NCBI GenBank assembly: GCA_944472155.2 | Contig: OX235271.1 | Span: 98,159,256 to 98,223,255, forward strand | DNA from: Trichobilharzia szidati | Taxonomy: Eukaryota > Platyhelminthes > Trematoda > Strigeidida > Schistosomatidae | DNA length: 64,000 nucleotides | Direction: 5' to 3' | Part shown: positions 38,401-50,400 of the stretch, in pieces | Layout of the letters: every line of letters starts with the position of its first letter | Position numbering within the stretch: the first letter of the stretch is position 1 | Notes under the pieces: generated by a model | What the model was told of the DNA's origin: nothing | The model's input: the letters and a program-made list of their open reading frames with translations, nothing else | Database searches by the model: none | Program-made: the position numbers and the translations under genes

Positions 38401-41400
38401 CTGGCCTGCTGTGGAATCTATAACTTCATAAGTACTTTATGATTCTTCGATAAAAATTAATCTGATGCACTCATTGTCATATCTTTACATTTGTATGGAG
38501 AGAACTTTTATTTTCTCACTTTAAACTTACTTATCCCTTTAAACACAATCTTCTTCCCCATTTCCATTCCCAGTTTTTAATGTTATCATTCATTAATAGT
38601 GAGTTCATAATCAGACAGATTAAAATTCCCTTTTGAACTTTAATAGTGAGCTTGTATGCTTAATGGCAGCTAACAGTGGAATCCAGAATGCAAGTTTCAT
38701 CGTATTTGAGACATGTTGGCTGGAAGTAACTACACATCATTAAGTGATGGTGCGTCCATTGGGACTCGAACACCATACTCTTCGTTTCAAATTCTGTAGC
38801 ACCATCCATTAAGTTACAAAAGTAACGGATGTTAAGCTGTTGTTTCTTGAAGTTATTTTGAATTACCTGTTGATTGGTTATATTGGACTAAAATACTTAG
38901 TCTCTTATGACACGTCAAGACATAAAATCTGATACCTGTTGTATGAGAGCTGGTTGTTGTGATCCAGTGGCCTAGTAGATAATGCTCCAAGGTTTGAAAC
39001 AATGTAAATATATCAAGCTAACGGCTCGAAAATAGAAGAAAACGCGCCCGTTAGATTCCAGTGTTAGCCACCACCAGCAAAAGAGCATCATGTTCAACTC
39101 AGCATGAAAGCATACAACGTTGTAAATAATTAATTTTTGACCTTTTAACTAAAAATCATATATCAAGTATAACAGAGGGATAGTACAAGGCTCATCGATG
39201 GGAATGACCTACTGCAGTTGTACAGTGGCTATTAAAAATCCAACTTATTCACACAATTACTTACTTCGTTTCAAGACTAGTTAGTTATGGCGATTTTATT
39301 CGAAGGTCAACATATTTCTTGGTAGGATTTTGGTTTCACCGTTTTGTATCATATATTGTCATTAGATGGAAAACTGTGAATCAGTGAGATTTATCAAACG
39401 TTTCACTTTTTTATAGTTAACCTTTAGGTCCTAATTAAGATGTGTTTAGTTTTAGCTGTTGCAGGTAGTTGAAAGATAAAATATGTTTTGTGTAACTTCA
39501 TTTTGATCATAGACCACAATAAGTAGTAGTGGTTCCTATGAAAAATCTGTGATCATGTTTTTTTTAAAAATACTCCACAACTTTTCCAGTTTCTAAAAAG
39601 CTTACTTGTATAAAGTAGGATTTTTCAAGTATTGGTTTTTGCAGGGAGTTGGCAGTAACTCATCGAAGAAGATATAGCAATGTGTTACTGCCCACTTTCT
39701 ACAAAAACCAATACTTGAAAATTCATCGGAAGCTCACTAGCGACTGGCCCTATTCAGGCAGTTACCTGGGGTTCTAGTGGGAAGCCGTGATCAGTAGGGT
39801 ACAGCAGGTTGAAGGTGAGGCAGTAACTCATCGAAGAAGACACTAAGAAATGGTCACGCTATGTTTTGAATTGGCAGAAGTCTGAATTCATGGACTGGCC
39901 ATTGGATCGGGTCCCAGTGGCTTAATGGTCTACAAGGTCGCCTTGTAAGCGGAAGGTCCTGGGTTTTAACAGTGGTGGTGGGTGGGTACTGGTGAAGAGT
40001 CCCAAACTATGACGGAACAGCTGTCCAGTACTCCCTACAGGTTTTCCGATGGTCCTCTAAATGATATCAGCTCATGATAAAATCCTCCAGCCAATTAAAG
40101 TAGGATTTTTTTATTAAATGTGTTGTTTTTGTTTAAATTATGTCTTATTTATATCAGCTAGCAACTGATTTATAAGTCACTCAGCTACTCAAAGCATAGA
40201 CTGGTAAACAGAGGGTGCATTTAAAACTAGATTCTGCAAATCGCAGAATGCACATTGAATGAAATTTAATAAATCCGCCAGTGACCTTACTAACCTCATT
40301 TTTTTCTGATTCTAAGGTGGAGATTTTCAACTCTTGATTAAATATTTTCATTTGTTGTTCTTTTATTTGTTCATTAACTTTAACCAATTGTCTTTTGAGT
40401 TCTCTTTGACTTTCTTCCAACAAACTATCAAGTTTTTTCTGTTGCGTTTGTTCAATCTAGAATAAATTAACTTTTTTAAAGTATTATAATAACAGGTTAT
40501 AAAGGCCATTAACCGAATAAATTGATGTATGGTAGTTGATTCACTTACTAAATAAGAATTTAAAAAGAAAAAAAGCGGAAAAATGTTGGAACATTTAACG
40601 CGCCACAAGTTAAATCGATACAAGACAACTTTAGTCATCAACATTGTGCACAGCGTAAAAATTCCATCAGTCAAACTATTTTCCCGATTTCTGGAATGAA
40701 ACATCTTTTATTTTCACATCATAAGCACAAAAACCACTAGAGTCTGGAAAATAATTACGTCGCAATTAAGCAGATTTTTAAATCATAGTGAGAATTTTGA
40801 AAGATTACTTTCCCTAGGAAATAAAATATATTCACTATACAAAAGATAGTATTTTCGATTATTGTGAGCGTAGAGTCTGAGTGACACACTACTGTTCAAT
40901 AAAATCCCCTCATACCGACCAGTGGCAATCTCTAGGCAAATCGAAAATGACAGTTCAACTGTCGGTCCTGAATGAATCCAGTTATATTCTTATGAAAGCT
41001 CTTCTCAATACAGCACAATGTCGTCTGGGTAATTAGTTCCGACTCATGTTATCCACTTGACAGATCGATTTCTCACTCACAAAATGCGTACATTTTATTG
41101 AAAATCAACAAAATTGGATCGGGTCCTAGTGGCCTAATGGTCTACGAGCCCGTCTTGTAACCAGAAGGTCTTGGGTTTGAACCGCAGCGGATGCATACTC
41201 CTGTGGATTCCCAAGCTGGGCCGAAACCCCTGTTTAGTACTCCCAGGTTTTCCGATGCTTCTTCAACTGACGTTAGCTCAAGTTGAAATCCTCCAACCAA
41301 AGAAATTTAAGTTATTGATATTAGTGACAGCTTTTCTAATGATTCGTGTATCATACAGAATCATTCTGACACTATTTTCCTGCTCAAACCAGTGACGAAT

Positions 41401-44400
41401 AGAAAAAGTAGTGTTTATAAGACAAATTCATTCGGAAGAGAATAAAAACTGAATTCAAGGATTACAACCTTACCGTTCTAATTTTATCTTCATTTTGACG
41501 ACGATTCTGTTCAATTTTTTGCAAAAGTTCATCTGCTCTTGAACGCTCCATGTCCAACTGACTCATTAATCCTTGAATGTCATCGTAGTAACGTTGTTTA
41601 CTTTTTTCATAACTAAAATTATAAAGATATGAGTAATTTCTAAGTGTTTTAATTAATGATGTAATCAAACAGTTAAGAGTTTGCTAAACAGCTTGTATAT
41701 AAGAATATACATGAGACGCATTCAACAGATAGTAGAAAGTGTAGATGATAACTATAAGTGTTTAAATCTACCACAAAATCCGAAAGCTGCCAGAAGCTGA
41801 TCTGCTTGAAAAACTAGTAAGTTATACTCACAACAGAATCTAATTTTTATTGGTAAAATGTAACTGTGTAAATCATCTTGTTATCATAATGTTATGAAAA
41901 CTAATAATCAAAGATATTGGCTTTCAAGCTCATACATGTGAAACAGACGACGTCAAAGACTGATATATGTCATTGAACGAAATGTTTATTACAAATTTTA
42001 ATGAGCTATAAAAGTAGTCCTATTATGTGTTACTAAGTTGGTAAGGAAACTTAAGCGATATCAACAACTTAACTGCCAATATATCCTTTAACCAACAAAA
42101 TTGATTTAGTAATTTTACGTGACACACTAATTTCAGTCTTATTCAAAATTATCATTTGAGTTAATATCGGTTACCTATTTCTCTGATAAACGCCTTGATA
42201 CAGAACTGCAAAATGTTTGAGTATTTAGGTTCTTCTTTATTTGCAGTCGTGCTGCACATATACCACTGCAAAAAGTGAATGTATTCTTAGAATACTAAAA
42301 TCCTGAACAAGATATCAAAAGAAAAAATAGGATAAAAACTAACTTTTCATCTAATTCTTTCATTTGTTTTTCACACAACAATCGATTATTTTCACAATTT
42401 TTAGCATTCACTTCAGCCTGTTCTTTAAATTGTTTCATTATAACAAATTCACGAGATAATTGTTCATAATTCTCTTCATTTTGTCTTGTCTGTGCTTTGT
42501 AAGCTTTGAATTGTGTTTCAAGTTCATTTAACCTTTGATTTGATTGTTCTAATTCAATAAGTAAACTACGTATTTGATCTTGTTTCGAATTGAGTTTATT
42601 CGTTAGTTCAGATATCTGTTATAGAAGTTTTTTTTAAAAAAAAGGGAGGACAGTGATACCTTTCGACTAGACCGAAATCTACCCGTATCAATGGTGTAAT
42701 CGATTTTAAATAAAAAAACAAATGCCTATAACTATGGTGATTAGTGCTTAAAATGATCGATATCTCTGTAGAAAACAAAAAGCAGTAATAGCAGACTGTC
42801 TCATTTCAGGGTGATATTCTGTTTAATTATTTTTAAGAAAATTTGTATTTGTAATTAGTTGATGAATAAATTTCTTTTTGATCTATTATTTGATTGTGTC
42901 ATATTTCATCTTTTGTCATTGAGATGTCCGATTATTGTCATTCATATTGACTAAGATTAGTACTTTTATTTCCCCGTTACACTATGAATCTGCGTTTAAG
43001 TAAATACTAGTGTACTCTCAGTGATATGCACGTGTATAAATCTTTGATTCAAACAGATGCAGGCTAGTCAGCAAGAATCCTTAGACCTAGGTTTCGTACT
43101 GTGCGTCGGTGGCACAGTGGTTGGGACTCTCGCCAACCATGCACATGGTCCGGGGTTCGATCACCTGCCGGCGCACACCCGATATCTATGGTCGGCCTGA
43201 ATTTGGGCTACCGATATCCATGCTAAAAGTTCCATACTTGTACTGAAAATACGGTGTGGAATCAAGCTGTAAATCAAAAAAAAATAAAAATACTTACTGA
43301 CAATTGTCAGGGATGCGAACACACGTCATTCAGTGCTACAGTTGGAGGCGTTACCACTCAGTTATCTTGACCTGTAAGTCATCTACTGCAGAACTAAGGC
43401 TTGGCTGGTTTCTAGGGTATAACAGTAACAACTTTATCCTAGACAATATGTCAAAATATAGGACAGAGTTCTCAGAGTATTCAAATTTCAAAATATCTGC
43501 TCTTCATACATGATCTTCAAATAAAACTGCATTCGACAGTACACCGTGTGACACTATGTTGTTCCATTTGAAGTAATTTTAAATCCTCTTTAATGTATTC
43601 TTCTCATTTCCCGTGCAAAGTACTTTGTATTACAGTAGATTAAAAATGTGCACAAGTTCATGTAGCTATCCAAAATCATAATTAGATGGTTAAAACGGTA
43701 AGAAATGGAGAAGAGTTCATACATTACAATGGATAGAAATTTAAGTAACTCAGTGATTTAAGCAGGCTGCCGCATAACTAGTGTCATATGCCTAGTCTGT
43801 AGTAATACTGACCAGATTTTATAAGTCAGTTTCACAATGTGGTCAACAAACTAGAAGGTATCTCTTTGTGATTAGAAACAATATTGAATGTGCCATCAAA
43901 AATTCGATTTCCTAAAGAATGTTTATTAGTTTGCTAGGTGATCCAATCATTTGATAACAACTTATATCTACCGAACATTTGATAGCTATTATCTGTCAAT
44001 ACGTAAGTATGAAGTACTTTGTTATTTGGAGTGATACATCCAGACTTGTGTCACAGAACGAAAGTTAGCGCTTATTATGAAGTGGCCATCTGAAATTGAT
44101 GACTTCAGAACAGGGCAATAGGTCAACGATGCAGTAGTCTTTAGTAATGGGTTAGCGAGAAAACGTGTGACTAATATGCAGATAATGTGAAAATGCTACA
44201 TGAAGAACATCTGAATACAAATGTAGGATATCCATTCAGGAGTAAAGACAAGACAAAAACCAAAGCAAATAGGAATATTCTTCTTAATAATTTACAGTTT
44301 GATGATACAAACAAGCGGTTTATAGGTTTAGTTATAAACCACTCATATCAGGCAGTAGCGCTTGTAAGGCAGACTGAAATGATTTGAATCGCAATTTCAC

Positions 44401-47400
44401 TGAATATCTCAGAGATTTACCAGGTAATTTTATCTGTAAGCTCATTCTGACTCAGATGGAAATATACACATATCACATGATATTTACATGATTTCAGGTT
44501 GTGAAACTTGAGTGCATTCCACTGAGTTGAAATTTCACACGGAGACTATAAATCATACTCATGAAAAACTTCAGAAGCAACTGGTATTAAGTACAGATTT
44601 CGATGGAGAAAGAACAGATTTGCAGTGTAAAATGATATCATTCTATTCCACAGGCTCTCATCATCTGCAAACTACCTGAAATTACAATGGTTATAAATAA
44701 TGACAATATCATACTTCAACGTTTAAAAGGTAATAGAGAAGACACTACAAGATGAACGCATCCGGAATATAAGTATTACTACTTTTAGTTTAGGTCACTA
44801 TCATTTTATACACTTTCAGACTTTGAAAAAGGGGAGGGTGATAGAAAACAGAAAAATCTAAAAAGTAGTGATAGCCTGTACGTCAAAATAGCAACTTAAA
44901 AAAGTTGTAGTTCATCAAAGTGAAAACTTGCTTAGTGAGCTTAGCTTACTAGTGTGTGTGACTAATCAGTGTCATGAAAGTAATACATTTACCAAGAAAG
45001 TGAGAGATTGACTGCACTCCCTTTCTGTGTGCATAAGTTCGATCTGAAACGTTTGATTGCAACTGCTTCAGCAAATCGTAGTAGATTCGCTGTGCTTTGT
45101 ATGTTTAATATTTTGAAGGATTTGGAAATCTCGACATAATTAACCGTATCCACAAGGTGTCTGGTGATTGCACTTTGTAAATATCTGCTTCCTTTTAAGC
45201 ATAAGTTTCTTGGAATATGCTCTGAAAACCGGATTGAAGCCCTTCTTTATGCCCTTCCAATGTACCTGCTGACGCAGATGCACGTAAATTTATAAATGCA
45301 GTTGGAGGTAACGTCAGCAGGGTATTTATTCAGTTTCGATCGGCTTATAGAGCATATAGTGCTGTATAGTGTCACCACCTTAGCTGGAGGGAAGCATCCT
45401 TTTATTGCTCCTTTCATCCTCTTGTCAATTTTTTGTGATACTGCTTTTCCTTTGAACGGGAGGTAAATGAACACTTTATTCTTTTCAACTGTTGGATGCT
45501 TCTCTTTCTCATCTTTTTCTTTGCTATACTTTAGGATAAATCCCTTTGGATACACGTTTCCTCAAGGTATTTTTCAACAAAGCTGAATTCTACTTCTACC
45601 TTGTCAGATGAACATAACTTCCTGGCTCTGTCGTACAGTGTCATTTCTAATGCCCGCTTAAAGGGTAGAAGCTGTTGTAGTGAAGGTATTGTCCGGTCCA
45701 AGTTTCTTTTCTGTAGATAGACTTTTCAACCGTTCCGTCGTTTCTTCTTTTTACATTTAAGTCGAGGAAATTGAACTCGTCGTTTTGTTTATATTCCATG
45801 GTGAATTTAATGTTTGGGTGCATGTTTGGGTGAAGTATGCGCTGAAGATGTCACCTAGTAGGGTGACGAAAGCTTCGCAAATTAACTATCCAGCTCAGAG
45901 AACACAACCACATCAAAAAGCATTTACTTTATTTTCAAATGACGTTGTTGCATCCTTCTTAGTTTTTTTCACCTAAAATTTTTCGTTATCGTTAAGAATT
46001 GTCAACATTTTATGTACATAGTCAGTTTTATTCATTATAACAACTCAAGAGCCTTTATCGGATCTAAACATGACGATGTCATCATTTTCATATGTGGTGA
46101 GAGCTGTCTACTAGCCAAATTGGTAGATAGTAATTTACGTCAATATTTACGTCCCCAAGATTTGTCGTGAGAAAATGTGAACAAAGATTGGCTTTGCGTA
46201 GGCGGATGCAGTTAACATATAGAGGATTTGACATTCAAGAAACAGTCACAAATAGATGAAAGATTAACTTTACGTGAGAAATAACCAATCGGAAGACTGT
46301 GTTCGTTTGCTTAATTAAACTATAATAATGTACATGAAAATATATAAATATGCGTTGATTTCCTTAATAAATGATCTGTTGCCTGACTCTTGCCTTCTGT
46401 TGTTACATTTGGTGTCGCTGCCTGTCGCGAAACGAAAGTCCCATGGCCTGCAGCTTTTGAAGAAGGAGACATATGGATCTTATTAAGGGACTTCGAAGCT
46501 ATTGCAGAGTTGAATGGCGTGCAAGAGCCATCAGCGAAGACGGTTGTTCTTGGGACGCTACTGAGAGGCCGGGCAAAGGCAGCATATGATAGTGTGAGGC
46601 AAACAGAGGGGCAAGCAACTTGGAAGTCAGTGGTGGAACGCTTGAAGCAGGAGTTTGACAGCCCCGATGGACAGAGAGCGGGCAATGCAGCAGTTTCGCA
46701 CCATGAAGCTGGGAGTTGACGGTGACCCTCTCGTATTGGCGCTGACCTTGACAAGCCTACTTCGTCGCGCTCTACCAACACTGGACGAAGATCCTGAGGC
46801 ACAATGTTGGCATCCCAGTTTATGGAGAGTGTCCCAGAACATATATCCCAACAGCTACATCTGGTTAACGCCGTACAGCCACTGGACATCGGGAAGCTTG
46901 CGAGGGTGACCAGACAACTGTTGAGTAAGACGGTTGCAGCGGTAGAGCCACCAAAATCCGAGCAGTGTGAGAAACAAATCGAAGAGTTGCAACGTGAAGT
47001 GGCCGCGCTGAGACTGAGCGTGCGGAGAGACCGGTGTTTCGCATGTGGCAAACTAGGGCACTGGAGAGACCGCTGCCCGGAAAGACGACAAAGAAGAATT
47101 TTTAAAAGATATACTGTGTCTTCTTCCTGGGTTCCGAGACTTGAGGTAATAGGGGCGATGGAGAAGGGGGCAATATATTCGAAGTTACGGGTATATGATC
47201 GCGAGTTGGTGTGTTTAATCGACACAAGGGCTGCAGTCTCACTCGTAGATAGGAGTCTATATGAGAGTATAAGACCGTGTTCGTTGACAGTGCAGACAGT
47301 AGGCGGTCACGTGTTAAGAATCGCGGGAGTTTCAGACTGCAGGGTTAGAATTGGAGAGGATTGCGTGACGTTCCCATTCCTGGTTGTACCTGAATTGCGC

Positions 47401-50400
47401 CGAACAATCCTTGGGGCCGACTTTTTGCGAGAAGTGGATGCAGTGAATAACATGAAGAAAAGGGTTGTCGTTACGAAGTACGGGTGTTTTAGCATGCACG
47501 AGAATAGTGAGGTAGCAGGGATTGCGGCATCAGAAGTCCGAAGTATAGCAAAGTTACTCAGCAAATACGATCATCTGTTTACTGGAGATGGGGACCCATA
47601 CGGTTATTGCGATAAGGTGAATCATGAAATTCCGTTAAGTGGCCCGAAAGTAACGTCATTTACCACGCGAAGAGTTCCATGTCATTTAGAAGGCGAAGTT
47701 GAGCGACAGGTGCGAGAGATGTTAAAAGATGATATTATTGAAGAAGCTGATAGCCCGTACAACTCTCCAGTGCTGTTAGTAAAAAAGGCGAATGGGAAGT
47801 ATAGATTCTGCGTTGATTTTCGCCAGTTAAACAGTATGAGAGAATTAAGACCGTGTGCCATGCCAACAGTAGTAGAAACTTTAGATCGCCTTCAAGGCGC
47901 AAATTTGTTTTCAGTTCTCGGTCTTCGCTCAGGATACTGGCAGATACCGATAAAGCCAGGTGATAGAGACAAGACGGCATTCATCGTGGGTCAGACACAA
48001 TATCGATTTAAACGCATGCCGTTTGGACTAGCAGGTGCACCGTTCACGTTCAGACGACTGATGACGCTATTACTTAAGAACTTGAGAAACGTTGAGGTTT
48101 ACGGTGATGATCTCGTCATATATAGTCAAAACGAAAACGATCATGTGAACCATGTGGAAGCCGTGCTGCGACGCATCGAAGAGTTTGGACTGCGCGTCAA
48201 CAAAACCAAGTCTCAGATAGCCAAAAAGAATGTAACTCTTTTGGGACATAAAGTGGGAAATGGTGAGATTAAACCACTACCGGAGAAAATCTTGACGATA
48301 AAGACGATCCCGGCCCCGAATTCAAAGAGAAAATTGAGACGATTCTTAGGTAGAGCAGCGTTTTATAGTCGCTTCGTGAAGAACTTCAATGAGATAGCAG
48401 CCCCTCTGTACAGGCTACTAGGTGAACCGAAGTTTATTTGGTCGGAGGAATCGCAGAAGACATTCAACAGGATTAAACAGCTGCTCGACCACCAACAAAT
48501 GACACTAAAGCTTCCTGTACCTGGAAGACAGTTCACAGTGTGCATAGATGCCAGTGACTACGCCATAGGTGCGGTCCTAAGACAGGGTGAGGGAATCGTT
48601 GAGTATGCCAGTCGGGTTTTGACACACACAGAGAGAAAGTATTCAACGATAGAGAAAGAATGTTTAGCGATGGTATGGGCAATCGACAAATGGAGACCTT
48701 ATTTACTCGGCCGACGGTTCCACATCGAAACGGATCATAAGCCGCTACAGTTTCTGAAGACAGCGAGAGACCCACGAGGGAAATTGTCACGGTGGATGTT
48801 GCGTCTTCAGGAGTACGATTTTACCATCTCACACGTTCCTGGAAATGAAAATGTCTTGGCAGATTTGTTATCAAGACCAGAAGACGAGTCTGAGTTGCTC
48901 GAGGTCGCGTACGGAGTGCATGCAGTAGAACAAGACCCACTAAGACTGGCACGCAGACAAAGGTTGGACGATACGCTGAATACAGTAATACAGGTGATCA
49001 CTAACGGAATAGAAGTGGATCCAGCTACAGCGAGTAAGGAGCTAACCACACTACTCAGACAGAGAGACCGACTAAGAGTGAATGTCTACGGGACTCTGAC
49101 CTGGCGAGAGGACGACGGAAGCTGGCTATCTGTCATACCTCAATCGTCGCGCCACGACATGATAGAAGAATGCCACCAGCTAGCACATACCGGAGTGGCC
49201 AGAACAACCGACCTCTTGAGACAAAGTATGTACTGGCCAGGTATGAGAGAGGACGTAGCAAGATATGTACTTGGATGTCCACGGTGCCAGCTAATGAAAG
49301 GCGACCGGTGCATACGACCACCACTTCAGTCGATTCCAGTTACGGCGATAAGTAACTTGTGGTCCGTAGATGTTATGGGTCCATTTCCTCAGACATCCAA
49401 TGGTAATCAGTACCTCTTGGTGATGACAGAACACGCGACACGATGGGTAGACGCCGTAGCAATCCCAGACCAACGCGCAAGGACCGTGACAGATGCAGTA
49501 GTTAGACACATCGTTGCAGACCATGGCGTACCAAAGGTAATACTGACAGACCAAGGTCCGTGTTTCGAAAGTGAAGAATTTACTTCCCGTTTGCAACAGC
49601 TTGGCATCAAGAGGATTCGAACGACCCCATACCATCCACAAACGAATGGCCTGACGGAGAGAAACAACCGTACGCTGAAGGAGTGGCTGGCCTCGAAGGG
49701 CGGTAACTGGGAAACGGAGCTGCCACTGATTCTACTAACACATCGTGCCACCACCCAGGAAACAACGAAAAAGTCACCCTTTCAACTGATGTATGGTAGA
49801 AAACCACGATTACCGATACACAACGAAACCTGGCCCCTTCACCAAAAGTGGAGTACGACGAAATTAAAAGCAGAACGGAAAGAAGCCGTCAAGAATGTAT
49901 TGCAGAAGCAGCGGAGGGATGTCGCGAAGTCTCAGCTGAGAGAAAAGACTCAGTGCATTACCTTCTCAGTCGGGGACCAAGTGAAGTGTAGAGACAGAAG
50001 ATATGCTGTCGGATGCGGGCCAGGTTCACGCAAACTCCTTCCAAAGTGGGAAGGACCATACACAGTCACAAAAAGACGGGGTCAAGTATATACCATCAGA
50101 AGAGGTGATAAACAAAAACGAGTTAACACCAGTCAGATCTAACGATGGGTGCATTGGGACAAGCCGGTCTGTAACAATCATCAACGAGAGGATGCATCAC
50201 CCAGAAGGTCGGAACGCCTGCGCGCGAAGCTATTTGACGGGGGACGAGTGTGGTGAGAGCTGCCTACTAGCCAAATTGGTAGATAGTAATTTACGTCAAT
50301 ATTTACGTCCCCAAGATTTGTCGTGAGAAAATGTGAACAAAGATTGGCTTTGCGTAGGCGGATGCAGTTAACATATAGAGGATTTGACATTCAAGAAACA

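Noticed and set aside
38280..39070. Two tRNA-like stretches (38.28-38.38 and 38.95-39.06 kb)
   Set aside because: Each has an A-box-like phrase but no convincing B box and no repeated body in the window; too weak to call.
46320..47225. 301-codon minus-strand ORF
   Set aside because: It lies antisense to the gypsy LTR, gag and knuckle. Its Ser/Cys-rich composition is that of a shadow frame.
49291..49807. Minus-strand ORFs over the gypsy integrase
   Set aside because: Antisense to a motif-complete integrase frame.
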